DNA of 32,311 bases. Origin: a bacterium. GTDB taxonomy: Bacteria > Patescibacteriota > Microgenomatia > Levybacterales > UBA12049. The notes beneath the pieces were generated by a model that saw only the letters and a program-made list of their open reading frames with translations, had not been told where the DNA came from and searched no databases. The stretch covers positions 1 through 32,311 of the forward strand of contig JAKAMH010000001.1 in assembly GCA_021813005.1 (NCBI GenBank). Reading direction: 5' to 3'. The position numbers and the translations under genes are program-made. Each line of letters opens with the position of its first letter. The stretch's first letter is position 1. This document shows, piece by piece, positions 8,174-15,515 of this stretch.

Positions 8174-8219
8174 CTAGTATCTAGTATCTAGTATCTAGTA
8201 TCTAGTATCTAGTATCTAG
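8174..8219 (+). repeat. CTAGTAT heptanucleotide array, 6.6 copies
   Basis: Six perfect copies of CTAGTAT plus CTAG, starting 3 bases after the stop codon of the upstream gene. Since 7 is not a multiple of 3 and the unit holds TAG on one strand and CTA (TAG on the other), the array has stop codons in all six frames. The same unit recurs at 29530-29599. Confidence 0.97.
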
Positions 8220-8270
8220 AGCAAACTGTAGGTAGAAAGGATATGTGCCATTAAGATAGCGTTTGTTTTC

Positions 8271-8299
8271 TTGTTAATCATTGGTAAAAAAGATATATT
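8271..8299 (+). promoter_or_regulatory. Promoter of the coiled-coil protein gene
   Basis: TTGTTA (8271-8276), a 17-base spacer and TATATT (8294-8299). Exactly 6 bases separate the -10 box from the ATG at 8306, so the start codon would be at the 5' end of the mRNA. No Shine-Dalgarno sequence could fit. Confidence 0.65.
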
Positions 8300-8305
8300 A
8301 AGAGT

Positions 8306-8602
8306 ATGTTAACAAAAAGTGATTTAGAACAGATAAGACATATTGTACGTGAGGAGATAGAAAATGAAGTCACCGTGGCAAAAGATGATATACAAACAGA
8401 CCTCACGATGTCAAAAGTTCTCATACAAGAGAACATTGACCAAGTGAAAGACAGGGTAAAAAATATTGAGATAAAAACTACCAGAATGCATAAAGAGTTA
8501 AAAGGGGAAATAAGGCTAGTGACGAACTTTCTGGATAAAGAAAATGTGAAAACGCTGAAACGGGTGGTAAAAATTGAAAATCATCTTGGCATATCTTCTT
8601 AG
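8306..8602 (+). CDS. Small coiled-coil protein of unknown function (98 aa)
   Basis: MLTKSDLEQIRHIVREEIE opens a short, highly charged helical protein with hydrophobic residues at coiled-coil spacing through most of its length, ending in KTLKRVVKIENHLGISS. From memory, short proteins with this opening and an IENHLG ending are common in Patescibacteria and are annotated as hypothetical. There is no membrane segment, Cys cluster or catalytic motif, so it is probably a cytoplasmic oligomer. It has its own promoter and stands alone between the nucleotide genes and thyA, so context says little about its job. Confidence 0.75.
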   Translation: MLTKSDLEQIRHIVREEIENEVTVAKDDIQTDLTMSKVLIQENIDQVKDRVKNIEIKTTRMHKELKGEIRLVTNFLDKENVKTLKRVVKIENHLGISS

Positions 8603-8618
8603 TGACTTTTCCAAGCTC

Positions 8619-8647
8619 TTGTAAAAATCAGCAAAATACGCTAAAAA
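8619..8647 (+). promoter_or_regulatory. Promoter of thyA
   Basis: TTGTAA (8619-8624), 17-base spacer, TAAAAA (8642-8647), ending 11 bases before the thyA ATG. The -10 box is weak; the spacing and the short leader are what support it. Confidence 0.4.
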
Positions 8648-8658
8648 TGACAGTGTAG

Positions 8659-9663
8659 ATGGCAGACGCGACGCATCCCGAATATCAGTATTTAAATATC
8701 TTGCAAGATATTGTTACAAACGGATCTGATAAAGAATTATTTTTCACTCCAGAGGTTCTCGCAGAATATAAGAAAAAAGGGGAAAAACAACCATATATTC
8801 GCTCGGTATTTGGCAGACAAATGCGCTTTGATCTTTCTAAAGGATTTCCTCTTTTAACCACAAAAAAAGTGTTTACCCGCGGTATTATTATAGAGCTGTT
8901 ATGGTTTTTGAAAGGTAATCCTAATATTAAATTTTTAGTAGACAATAATGTGCACATTTGGGACGAATGGGCCTGGAAACGGTATCATAAACACTGTCTA
9001 GGAAATGATCCAAAAAAAGATTTAGAACAGGATGTGTTTATTGCTAAATTGAAGGAGTTGCCTGTAGATGATCCTTTTGTAGTAGAGTGGGGGAATATTA
9101 AGACTATGTATGGACAGATGTGGAGGCGTTGGCCAGCAAGTGATGGGCGTGAGATCGATCAGCTGGGTTGGGTTATTGATGGTCTAAAATCAAAGCCATT
9201 TAGAAAATCGTATGTTGTATCTGCTTGGAACCCGGATTTTATTTATGCAATGGCATCAAAAGGAAATGCGAGCGAAGTTCCGCCATTTTGTCATACCATG
9301 TATCAATTTTCGGTGACAGAGGGTAATAAATTGAACTGCGGTATGTATCAGCGGAGTGGTGATATGTTTTTGGGAGTTCCGTTTAATATTGCAAGTTATG
9401 CATTGCTACTTCTTATGGTTGCACAGGTAGCGGGACTTGAGCCTGGAGAATTCGTTCATTTTCTTGGAGATGCGCACATATACTCAAATCATTTTGATCA
9501 GGTACGAGAACAGCTTTCTCGAAAACCTCGACCATTTCCAACCATGAAGTTAGATCCCAAAATAAAAAATATTGACGAATTTACTTTAGAAGACTTTACA
9601 TTAGAAAACTATGATCCTCATCCTTCAATCAAGGCGGAAGTCGCAAATATTGGAGGATTTTAA
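8659..9663 (+). CDS. thyA: Thymidylate synthase
   Basis: Converts dUMP to dTMP using methylene-tetrahydrofolate as carbon donor and reductant, producing dihydrofolate. Family motifs are intact: R48/R53 region (SVFGRQMRFDL), LLTTKKV, EWGNIKTMYGQMWRRW, the catalytic Cys211 in PPFCHTMYQF, QRSGDMFLGVPFNIASY, and GDAHIYSNH near the C-terminus. At 334 residues it is longer than the roughly 264-residue E. coli enzyme; the extra length lies mainly in the region around 100-145, as in longer ThyA forms. It is followed after 10 bases by a Nudix gene. Together with dcd, the tmk-like genes, DHFR and GlyA it forms the thymidylate route, and the dihydrofolate it makes requires DHFR, encoded 2 kb downstream. 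Confidence 0.96.
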   Translation: MADATHPEYQYLNILQDIVTNGSDKELFFTPEVLAEYKKKGEKQPYIRSVFGRQMRFDLSKGFPLLTTKKVFTRGIIIELLWFLKGNPNIKFLVDNNVHIWDEWAWKRYHKHCLGNDPKKDLEQDVFIAKLKELPVDDPFVVEWGNIKTMYGQMWRRWPASDGREIDQLGWVIDGLKSKPFRKSYVVSAWNPDFIYAMASKGNASEVPPFCHTMYQFSVTEGNKLNCGMYQRSGDMFLGVPFNIASYALLLLMVAQVAGLEPGEFVHFLGDAHIYSNHFDQVREQLSRKPRPFPTMKLDPKIKNIDEFTLEDFTLENYDPHPSIKAEVANIGGF

Positions 9664-9673
9664 AGGTTAAGAA

Positions 9674-10096
9674 ATGAAGACGTTTCCTCTGGCTGTGGGT
9701 GTAGTGCTTTTCCAGGGTGATACCGTTCTTTTGGTGCGTCATGAGAATGGAGCAGGGCATGTTACAGGCACATATGGACTCCCGGCGGGAAGGCTAAATC
9801 CCGGTGAGACTGAATTGCAGGCAGCTGTGCGTGAACTTCAGGAGGAGACAGGACTTGTAACATTGGAAGATCAATTAGCGTCATACCCTGATAACACATA
9901 CACAGGCACATTTGAGAGAAAAGGGATAGGCATGGTTACAGCATCCCTTACGGTCCTCATCTGCAGATCATTTACTGGTGCCCTCAAGAATTCATCAGAG
10001 ACCACCCCTGAGTGGGTGAAGATAGACGGTCTTTCCAAACTCAACCTTCTTCCCAATATTGAAAAGGCTGTTCATGAGGCTAGGCAGTATGTATAA
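9674..10096 (+). CDS. Nudix hydrolase
   Basis: A 140-residue protein with a complete Nudix box (G39 to L61: GRLNPGETELQAAVRELQEETGL split as G-x5-E-x7-REL-x-EE-x-G-L). The box binds metal and cleaves a nucleoside diphosphate linked to another moiety. The exact substrate cannot be read; the LPAGRL approach to the box and the position between ThyA and a HIT protein suggest nucleotide-pool cleaning, for example of a damaged or non-canonical dNTP. It starts 10 bases after thyA and its last 8 bases overlap the start chosen for the HIT gene, so the three are probably one transcript. Confidence 0.9.
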   Translation: MKTFPLAVGVVLFQGDTVLLVRHENGAGHVTGTYGLPAGRLNPGETELQAAVRELQEETGLVTLEDQLASYPDNTYTGTFERKGIGMVTASLTVLICRSFTGALKNSSETTPEWVKIDGLSKLNLLPNIEKAVHEARQYV

Positions 10097-10556
10097 TCAC
10101 GCGACCAAAAATTATGCTTGTCCGTTATGCATAGCGGCAGAAGGCAGAGAAGGTCCCGAGACGATGGTTGTACAAACGGATATTATTTACAAAGACGAAC
10201 TGGTGACTGCACTCGTCAATTCATTTTTCAGACCCCACAACATGGGGCATGTCATAGTCATCCCCAACAAACATTTTGAAAATATCTATGACATGGATGA
10301 CACGTATCTGGCACAGATCGCCAAAGTGGCGAAGAAGGTGGCGATTGCACTGAAAAAAGCCTACAAATGTGACGGGACATCCATAGCTCAGCACAACGAA
10401 CCGGCAGGCAACCAGGACGCTTTTCATTACCATCTGCACGTCTTCCCGCGATATGTCGGGGATGACCTGTACGGAGGATTAGCAGGAAAAGAACGTCTTC
10501 GACCGACACCTGAGGAAAGAATGAAATACGCCGACAAGCTCAAAAAATATCTTTAG
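10089..10556 (+). CDS. HIT family nucleotide hydrolase/transferase
   Basis: The HIT signature HYHLHVFPRY (H-x-H-x-H) near residues 113-122 gives a nucleotidyl-hydrolase or transferase of the histidine-triad family, acting on nucleoside monophosphate esters such as adenosine phosphoramidates or dinucleoside polyphosphates. CPLC near residue 11 could be part of a structural zinc site, seen in some HIT proteins. I chose the ATG at 10089 (MYNHATKNYACPLC) because homology begins there; upstream in-frame starts at 10059 (TTG) and 10074 (ATG) would lie deep in the Nudix gene. The 8-base overlap with the Nudix stop suggests coupling. Length from this start is 155 residues, normal for the family. Confidence 0.9.
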   Translation: MYNHATKNYACPLCIAAEGREGPETMVVQTDIIYKDELVTALVNSFFRPHNMGHVIVIPNKHFENIYDMDDTYLAQIAKVAKKVAIALKKAYKCDGTSIAQHNEPAGNQDAFHYHLHVFPRYVGDDLYGGLAGKERLRPTPEERMKYADKLKKYL

Positions 10557-10705
10557 TTTCCTCAAATCCTTCAGAGTGGTTTGCTAAAAATATTAATGAC
10601 CCTCATTACCTGCTCTCGTTCTCACGCGACACTTCGAAGAAGTTAAAACACTTTTGCTGAAGACGAGAATGACAAGTAAAGGATTATGTAATATGAGATG
10701 CTAAA

Positions 10706-10726
10706 TGTAGTGATGTATTGATACAT
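10706..10726 (+). promoter_or_regulatory. Candidate operator upstream of the YerC-like gene
   Basis: Twenty-one bases starting TGTAGTGATGTA and ending TTGATACAT are identical to the first 21 bases of the palindrome at 11145-11172. The inner 14 bases (ATGTA-TTGA-TACAT) are themselves a perfect inverted repeat. A -35-like TTGATA (10718-10723) lies inside it, 18 bases before TATGCT (10742-10747). A repressor bound here would cover the promoter. Confidence 0.5.
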
Positions 10727-10762
10727 GGATACAGGATGCGTTATGCTAAAATAGAGATAGGT

Positions 10763-11137
10763 ATGGGCAAGCCGCGATCTGAGGTTTCAGATAAATTATA
10801 TTTTAGAGACGTAAGGTTTTTCTATGAAGCTTTTGCTTCTCTCAAAAATGTTGAAGAGGCAAAAATATTTATTAAGGATATTGTAACCAAGTCTGAACTG
10901 AGGATGCTCAAGCGACGTTGGCATATTGCCGGTCTCCTGCTTGAAGGGCATGATATTCGGAGTGTTGCAAGTAAGACAAAAACGAGCACACAAACAGTTT
11001 CTCGAGTCAAAAGGATACTAGAGGAAGGGCATGGTGGGCTGTTGACTGCGCTTGAGAGGATAAAGAAGGCGGAAAATAGAGAAAGAACAAGAATTGGACA
11101 TGGATCAAAATATGTCAAGGACTGGTTTCGCAAATAA
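10763..11137 (+). CDS. YerC/TrpR-like DNA-binding regulator
   Basis: A small all-helical DNA-binding protein. SELRMLKRRWHIAGLLLEGHDIRSVASKTKTSTQTVSRVKRIL matches the TrpR/YerC helix-turn-helix layout: a dimerisation helix, then a helix-turn-helix whose recognition helix contains TSTQTVSRVKR. The KNVEEAKIFIKDIVTKSEL segment matches the family's N-terminal helix. From the ATG at 10763 it has 124 residues; in-frame starts at 10718 (TTG) and 10736 (ATG) would add residues with no family counterpart and would overlap the promoter. Identical palindrome sequence on both sides of the gene suggests autoregulation and possibly control of the downstream deoxyribosyltransferase-like and DHFR genes. The YerC branch is not a proven tryptophan sensor; the ligand here is unknown. 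Confidence 0.85.
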   Translation: MGKPRSEVSDKLYFRDVRFFYEAFASLKNVEEAKIFIKDIVTKSELRMLKRRWHIAGLLLEGHDIRSVASKTKTSTQTVSRVKRILEEGHGGLLTALERIKKAENRERTRIGHGSKYVKDWFRK

Positions 11138-11144
11138 AAAAAAT

Positions 11145-11172
11145 TGTAGTGATGTATTGATACATCACTACA
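11145..11172. repeat. Perfect 12-bp-arm palindrome (operator or terminator)
   Basis: Arms TGTAGTGATGTA and TACATCACTACA around TTGA make a perfect 28-base inverted repeat, 7 bases after the regulator's stop. Read on the minus strand it is followed by ATTTTTTTATTT, the layout of an intrinsic terminator for a minus-strand transcript; on the plus strand there is no T-run. The partial copy at 10706-10726 argues that it is also, or instead, a protein-binding site. Confidence 0.85.
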
Positions 11173-11213
11173 GAGACAATGCATATTTATACAATACAGG
11201 CAGAGCAATGATT

Positions 11214-11220
11214 GGAGGTG
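11214..11220 (+). promoter_or_regulatory. Strong Shine-Dalgarno site
   Basis: GGAGGTG lies 4 bases before the ATG at 11225. It stands out because many genes here have no such site. A -10-like TACAAT (11190-11195) lies upstream, so this mRNA would have a leader of about 25 bases. Confidence 0.75.
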
Positions 11221-11224
11221 TCAT

Positions 11225-11611
11225 ATGACGATTTATGTGTCTCATTCAAGAGAATTCGATTTTGAGAAAGAACTCTATGAGCCGATCAGAAGCGCGAATT
11301 TTTTTAAGAACCATACCTTTATTTTTCCGCATGAGGAAGGAAGAGAAGAGCCATATCCGACAAAACAGTTTTTCCAAAGTGGGGAGTGTGATCTCATTCT
11401 CGCCGAGGTTTCCTACCCGTCAACCGGCCAGGGGATAGAACTTGGCTGGGCCGATCTTCTGAACATACCAATTATCTGTCATCACAAAGACGGCATGCGT
11501 CCCTCGCAGTCTTTGTCTCTTATCAGCAGTAAACTCATTATGTATACTGATACGAGTGATCTGATTCATGATATCGAGGGAGTTTTCCGCCATTATGAAA
11601 CAGAGAATTAG
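11225..11611 (+). CDS. Nucleoside 2-deoxyribosyltransferase-like protein
   Basis: A 128-residue protein with the motif AEVSYPSTGQGIELGWA (60-76), matching the (D/E)xSxPSxGxGxELG core of the nucleoside 2-deoxyribosyltransferase family, in which the Glu of GxELG (here E72) is the nucleophile that forms the deoxyribosyl-enzyme. Such enzymes exchange bases on deoxynucleosides or hydrolyse deoxynucleotides. The N-terminal MTIYVSHSREFDF matches the first strand with its ligand loop. It has a strong Shine-Dalgarno site and overlaps DHFR by 17 bases, so the two are coupled. The setting supports a role in deoxynucleotide salvage; the exact base or nucleotide specificity is not readable. Confidence 0.75.
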   Translation: MTIYVSHSREFDFEKELYEPIRSANFFKNHTFIFPHEEGREEPYPTKQFFQSGECDLILAEVSYPSTGQGIELGWADLLNIPIICHHKDGMRPSQSLSLISSKLIMYTDTSDLIHDIEGVFRHYETEN

Positions 11612-12080
11612 CATTATCGCGGCCATGACAGAAGACAGGGTGATTGGACGGGACAACAAACTGCCCTGGCATATCCCCGAAGACCTGAAGCGTTTCAAGA
11701 ACTTGACGACAGGACATCCTGTCATCATGGGACGACGGACGTTTGAGTCGATAGGAAGACTTCTGCCGGGCAGAACCAATATCATCATTTCAAGGGACTT
11801 AAATTATGCGGTAGAAGACGCAGTTATTGTGCATTCGCTTGAGGAAGCATTGGTCGAAGCCGAGAGCGCGGAGGGAAGTGAGGAAATATTTATCATCGGC
11901 GGTGGGCAGATATTTACCCAGGCTATAGGCATGGCAGACAGACTCTACTTGACCATTGTCCATGCTCGCGTCACCGGAGACGCGTACTTTCCTGAATACC
12001 AAGAATTCGGCAAAGTAGTTGAACGGGACGACCATGGCGGGGACAAATATGACTACACGTTTCTAACGCTTGAAAAATAG
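11595..12080 (+). CDS. folA: Dihydrofolate reductase
   Basis: Reduces dihydrofolate to tetrahydrofolate with NADPH, restoring the cofactor oxidised by ThyA. Numbered from the chosen ATG: ISIIAAMTEDRVIGRDNKLPWHIPEDLKRFK (5-35) holds the substrate site, with the proton-relay acid at D30 in the place of E. coli D27. GHPVIMGRRTFESIG (40-54) and RTNIIISRD (60-68) bind NADPH, and FIIGGGQIF is the second NADPH loop. The 162-residue length is normal. In-frame upstream starts exist, but MKQRISIIAA is where the fold begins. The gene overlaps its upstream neighbour by 17 bases and ends 3 bases from the convergent deoxynucleoside kinase gene. Confidence 0.96.
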   Translation: MKQRISIIAAMTEDRVIGRDNKLPWHIPEDLKRFKNLTTGHPVIMGRRTFESIGRLLPGRTNIIISRDLNYAVEDAVIVHSLEEALVEAESAEGSEEIFIIGGGQIFTQAIGMADRLYLTIVHARVTGDAYFPEYQEFGKVVERDDHGGDKYDYTFLTLEK

Positions 12081-12083
12081 TGT

Positions 12084-12728
12084 TTATGTGAGGTGGGGAG
12101 CCAGTTTTTTCGCGATAGATAGTAAGCCATCGTTGCCCTGATCAAAATGTTGTATTTCTTTATCCGTGATAATTATAAGCGGGATATTAGAAGCCGAAAT
12201 TTTACTTTCAACACTCTCGACGCCGGCTGCAAGTCGTATGAGATACTCTTCCCGATATTGCCGGAGTTCATAATCCCGTCCTCGTTTGCTGATCCGCTCT
12301 AAAAGCGTAGGAAGAGGATACTGCAGAGAAATAACTATCTGTGCATAAGAGGAAAAATTGTTTTCAGCCATCTCATAGATTTCCTGATAAAGTTCCCATT
12401 CATGATTAGTAAGAATGCCGGCAGCAAAATGACTATACGCGTAGACCCAGTTCATAAAAAGCCCACTATCGATAATAATCTGCGAGCCGGCTGACCGGGT
12501 TACATTTTCTGCGATAAGACGGGCCCTGTGGTAAGTCATCCAAACTTCGTTGGTAAATCCCCACCGTTTCATGTCGGAGAGGAACGTTTCTGCCAATGGA
12601 TTTTCTGTCTGGAACAGGTTATCTGCTTCCAGCTTTTCCAGGGAAAGGTGGTCTGAAAGCAGGCTGGTGAGTGTTGATTTGCCGGATGCGACATTCCCGA
12701 TGATGGTAATGAGTGTTTTTTGTTTCAC
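12084..12728 (-). CDS. Deoxynucleoside kinase family protein
   Basis: A 214-residue P-loop kinase (GNVASGKS, 11-18) of the deoxynucleoside kinase (dNK, deoxyadenosine/deoxyguanosine kinase) family, expected to phosphorylate deoxynucleosides to monophosphates in salvage. Supporting motifs: LEADNLF after the first helix, IIIDSGLFMNWVYAYS in the position of the DRS-type motif, and ERISKRGRDYE matching the arginine-rich lid (RIxxRGRxxE). DSG replaces the common DRS, so the sugar-binding site is somewhat unusual. It overlaps the upstream HD-domain gene by four bases (ATGA), indicating translational coupling. Convergent with DHFR. Confidence 0.85.
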   Translation of the reverse strand: MKQKTLITIIGNVASGKSTLTSLLSDHLSLEKLEADNLFQTENPLAETFLSDMKRWGFTNEVWMTYHRARLIAENVTRSAGSQIIIDSGLFMNWVYAYSHFAAGILTNHEWELYQEIYEMAENNFSSYAQIVISLQYPLPTLLERISKRGRDYELRQYREEYLIRLAAGVESVESKISASNIPLIIITDKEIQHFDQGNDGLLSIAKKLAPHLT

Positions 12729-13984
12729 GTCCTTCTTAGCTCCTTGCGTGAGGTATGGAAATGCGGAGTATTCTGGAGCGTCGCAAGATAGGAGAGGATT
12801 TTGTCTGAAAAGCCGTCCCTGCCATATCTGGTAATAGATGCCGAGGCATTAAATACGAAACCGCTGGCTGCGGATTGGTCGGTAAATCCCATCTCAAAAA
12901 CATCAATGCCGGGTAAAAGTGCGAAGATACTTTCAACAGTTAAGGCAACTCTGCCGCTATAAATTTCAAAAAAATTTTCAACAGTTGATTTGAAATGAGG
13001 CTTACCCTCACTCCTGTAGAGTTCGTGGGTATGACGTGAGACGTACGCTTTGTATCCGTTTCTGCTACTGTGCGGGAGAGCCAAGCCACGGAGTTTTGGC
13101 AGTTCCGTTTCGTTTATCTCCGGATTAAAATCCAATCTCCAGATGAACTTGTCTCCCTTTGCCTCAGTATGAGTTGTCCCAAGCAGGAGGTTGGTGGCGG
13201 TGTGACTATCGGCGTCCACTGCCTCAGGATGAATGGCTTTTGCGCTAAGCCTATCCCGTCCAATGTGCATCTTATCGCTGGCAATCAGAGCTACCCCTTC
13301 CGGCCCAAACTGTTTTAGCATGTAACTGCTTCTTTTATCGAGTGACAGAGGGTCGGTGTGCCTTTGGTTTGATTCGTTGAGGCCGTTGGCGACATCCTCT
13401 TCGTGCCGTTTAACGGCGCGTTCTATCTTTGCCCAGTCCATTTTAGAGAAGGCCAGATTTGGATAGAGTCCATGAAAAACCTGAGGAGCAAGTACCGATT
13501 GGCTAAATCGACTAAGGAGGTTTCCCAGATCATGTGCAGCAGCGGCGGCGGCAAACCGCCTCTGGACACTCAAATCATACCCACCTGCTTCGAGGAGATA
13601 TAATCCTGTTTCTCCGACCTTCTCCGCATGTTGTCTGTCATGGCGGTTGTATCCGTAAGGTTTCAGCGCGTCAAGCGACAGTGATACAGCCTCATATACC
13701 GGTTCAAGGTCGTCCATGAACCTGGCCAGTAGTTCGCGGGGTTGCATGTCATACGGGTTGAGGTGTTCTTCTACGTAGTATTGCCACTCACCGCTGGGAG
13801 AGATAAGTGTGTCGACAAACTCGTCGGAGTGTACACTCAGGAGTGTCTGGCGCAGATCAAGTACTTGGTCTCCGGGCTTGTGTATGGCGACAACAGGTGT
13901 ACGCTCAAGGGAGATCCCCTCTGCGTGCCGGCGCTGCCAGCGGGCAAGCCTAACTACTGACGATGGTCCTGACTGTTCAGTCAT
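12725..13984 (-). CDS. HD-domain metal-dependent phosphohydrolase
   Basis: A protein of about 419 residues with an HD signature. Numbering from the alternative TTG start at 13996 (subtract 4 for the ATG used here), RHDRQHAEKV holds H119/H123, AHDLGN holds H155-D156, and the last ligand Asp is D241 in IASDKMHIGRDR. HD enzymes hydrolyse phosphate esters such as dNTPs, (p)ppGpp or nucleoside monophosphates; the substrate is not identifiable. The roughly 170-residue C-terminal part is unfamiliar. I chose ATG 13984 because the TTG at 13996 adds four residues only. Overlap with the deoxynucleoside kinase start links it to nucleotide metabolism, perhaps removing what the kinase makes or guarding the pool. 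Confidence 0.8.
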   Translation of the reverse strand: MTEQSGPSSVVRLARWQRRHAEGISLERTPVVAIHKPGDQVLDLRQTLLSVHSDEFVDTLISPSGEWQYYVEEHLNPYDMQPRELLARFMDDLEPVYEAVSLSLDALKPYGYNRHDRQHAEKVGETGLYLLEAGGYDLSVQRRFAAAAAAHDLGNLLSRFSQSVLAPQVFHGLYPNLAFSKMDWAKIERAVKRHEEDVANGLNESNQRHTDPLSLDKRSSYMLKQFGPEGVALIASDKMHIGRDRLSAKAIHPEAVDADSHTATNLLLGTTHTEAKGDKFIWRLDFNPEINETELPKLRGLALPHSSRNGYKAYVSRHTHELYRSEGKPHFKSTVENFFEIYSGRVALTVESIFALLPGIDVFEMGFTDQSAASGFVFNASASITRYGRDGFSDKILSYLATLQNTPHFHTSRKELRRT

Positions 13985-14063
13985 ATTTTCCCACAAAAAA
14001 TCCCCTGCCGGAAGTTTCCCTGCAGAGGCTTAAACACTTGACAAAAATCGAGTACCATAATCA

Positions 14064-14093
14064 ATTATATCCGGCTGTGGTGTATCTTGTCAA
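14064..14093 (-). promoter_or_regulatory. Promoter of the HD/dNK operon
   Basis: On the minus strand a perfect TTGACA (14088-14093) and perfect TATAAT (14064-14069) are 18 bases apart. The predicted leader is about 70 bases, unlike the leaderless layout of most neighbours. Confidence 0.8.
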
Positions 14094-14122
14094 CGAGGTT
14101 TTATTGTCAACCACAAAACGGC

Positions 14123-14150
14123 TTGACTTATTAATCTGCCATGTTATAAT
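14123..14150 (+). promoter_or_regulatory. Promoter of the MidA-like gene
   Basis: TTGACT (14123-14128), 16-base spacer, TATAAT (14145-14150) with an upstream TG making an extended -10. The ATG at 14167 is 16 bases after the -10 box; no Shine-Dalgarno sequence is visible, so the leader would be about 10 bases. Confidence 0.8.
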
Positions 14151-14166
14151 GACTGTCCTATAGCAT

Positions 14167-15513
14167 ATGAACTCTGCCGAATTACTGCGGAACAGGGCTG
14201 AGAACAATACACCTGAAGTAGATTCAGGAGCGACTCCACTTGCCCGTCATATTGAACGTCAAATTACTGCTACAGGACCAATTTCTTTTGGTAAGTACAT
14301 GGAGCTTTTGCTTAATGGAGCAAAGCTTTCTGATGGTTCTCACATTCCTGGTTTTTACACACAGGAGTATGTTCCGATTGGCGATAAGGATACAGCTATT
14401 CCCAAAGATGAAGTGGCTTTCTACACTTCCCCTGAAAGAACACCTCTTTTTGGTATGACTGCCTCCTCTCAAATACTTGAGATGTATGACATACTCGGTC
14501 AGCCGGATGACTTCAGAATTGTCGAGATGGGAGCCGGAAATGGCACTCTGGCGCATGATATACTGCATGGCATTAAGTACTTTTCCCAACGGCACGGCAG
14601 AGATTTGCCTAAACTTCGTTATACGATTGTTGAGCAGAGCGATACGCTTGCCAGAAAACAGAAAAGTCGGCTCTCTCAGTTTAACGAATTTCCAAAAGAA
14701 ATAGTGCAGGGGTCATCAACTGATCTGCCTTTAGGCAGGATCACCGGTGTGATTCTATCCAATGAACTTCCCGACGCATTCCCGGTAGAGCTTGTGCGTA
14801 AAAACGCTGACACTTTCGAGCAAATGTATGTTGCAGCGGGTAATGAACAGGTATTTGCTGAAGTATGGCAAAGTCCAACCGAGGAACTACGGGAATTCCT
14901 AGATGTACATGACCCGCACCTGCACGATAATGGTGTTCCATATCCCTACAATAAAGGCTTGAAGCCATGGATGCGGGAGATCTCTCGTGTGCTTGATCGG
15001 GGGTTTGCCATAACAATTGACTACGATGAGTTATACACTCTGTGCGGTTTGTCGGATGAAAGGAAGGTGCAAACAATGCGATTCTATGCACCGGGAATAG
15101 GAGATGTCGCAGACACGGCTGGCATGGAACATATTCTTAGTAAGAAATTCGCCGGGAAGGGAGACGTGACAACAGGAATTGATTTTCATCTGTTGCAGAG
15201 GATGGGACAGTCAGCCGGTCTTAAGACTGAGGGCTATACTACCCAAGCCGGATTTCTATTTAGTCTTGGATATCACGGGCTAAAGCGCGATATACCGCGA
15301 ACTTACCCGCATGGCGTAGGAGACCGGCGATTTCGTAACTATGCATTTTTGGACGAAGAGATGCTTGATCCGGGATTTAAGGTCCTCATTCAGTCAAAGG
15401 GGGTTAGCGATGGTTCGCACCTTACTGGAATGGACTGGGTAATCACTTCAGAAAAAGACAAAAAATTCTTTACGCCGCTTCCGGGGCAAGAAGTAACTGT
15501 GTGGGAGAAGTAA
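14167..15513 (+). CDS. MidA/NDUFAF7-like SAM-dependent methyltransferase
   Basis: A 448-residue class I methyltransferase of the COG1565 (MidA/NDUFAF7) type. Signs: GPISFGKYMELLL near residue 37 (usual GPISFxxFM start), SAM-binding motif I VEMGAGNGTLAHDIL (118-132), SNELPDAFPVELV (197-209, the NExxDAxPV motif), IDYDELY, GIDFHLLQRMGQSAGL and QAGFLFSLG. In eukaryotes NDUFAF7 methylates an arginine of respiratory complex I; a Patescibacterium would not be expected to have complex I, so the target here must be something else. It has a strong promoter of its own, no operon partner, and ends 2 bases from the convergent kinase gene. Confidence 0.88.
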   Translation: MNSAELLRNRAENNTPEVDSGATPLARHIERQITATGPISFGKYMELLLNGAKLSDGSHIPGFYTQEYVPIGDKDTAIPKDEVAFYTSPERTPLFGMTASSQILEMYDILGQPDDFRIVEMGAGNGTLAHDILHGIKYFSQRHGRDLPKLRYTIVEQSDTLARKQKSRLSQFNEFPKEIVQGSSTDLPLGRITGVILSNELPDAFPVELVRKNADTFEQMYVAAGNEQVFAEVWQSPTEELREFLDVHDPHLHDNGVPYPYNKGLKPWMREISRVLDRGFAITIDYDELYTLCGLSDERKVQTMRFYAPGIGDVADTAGMEHILSKKFAGKGDVTTGIDFHLLQRMGQSAGLKTEGYTTQAGFLFSLGYHGLKRDIPRTYPHGVGDRRFRNYAFLDEEMLDPGFKVLIQSKGVSDGSHLTGMDWVITSEKDKKFFTPLPGQEVTVWEK

Positions 15514-15515
15514 AT

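Noticed and set aside
8174..8219. CRISPR-like array
   Set aside because: Units are 7 bases with no spacers and there are no cas genes; it is a simple tandem repeat.
10059..10088. Upstream starts for the HIT gene (TTG 10059, ATG 10074)
   Set aside because: Family similarity begins at MYNHATKNYACPLC (10089), and the earlier starts lie deeper in the Nudix gene.
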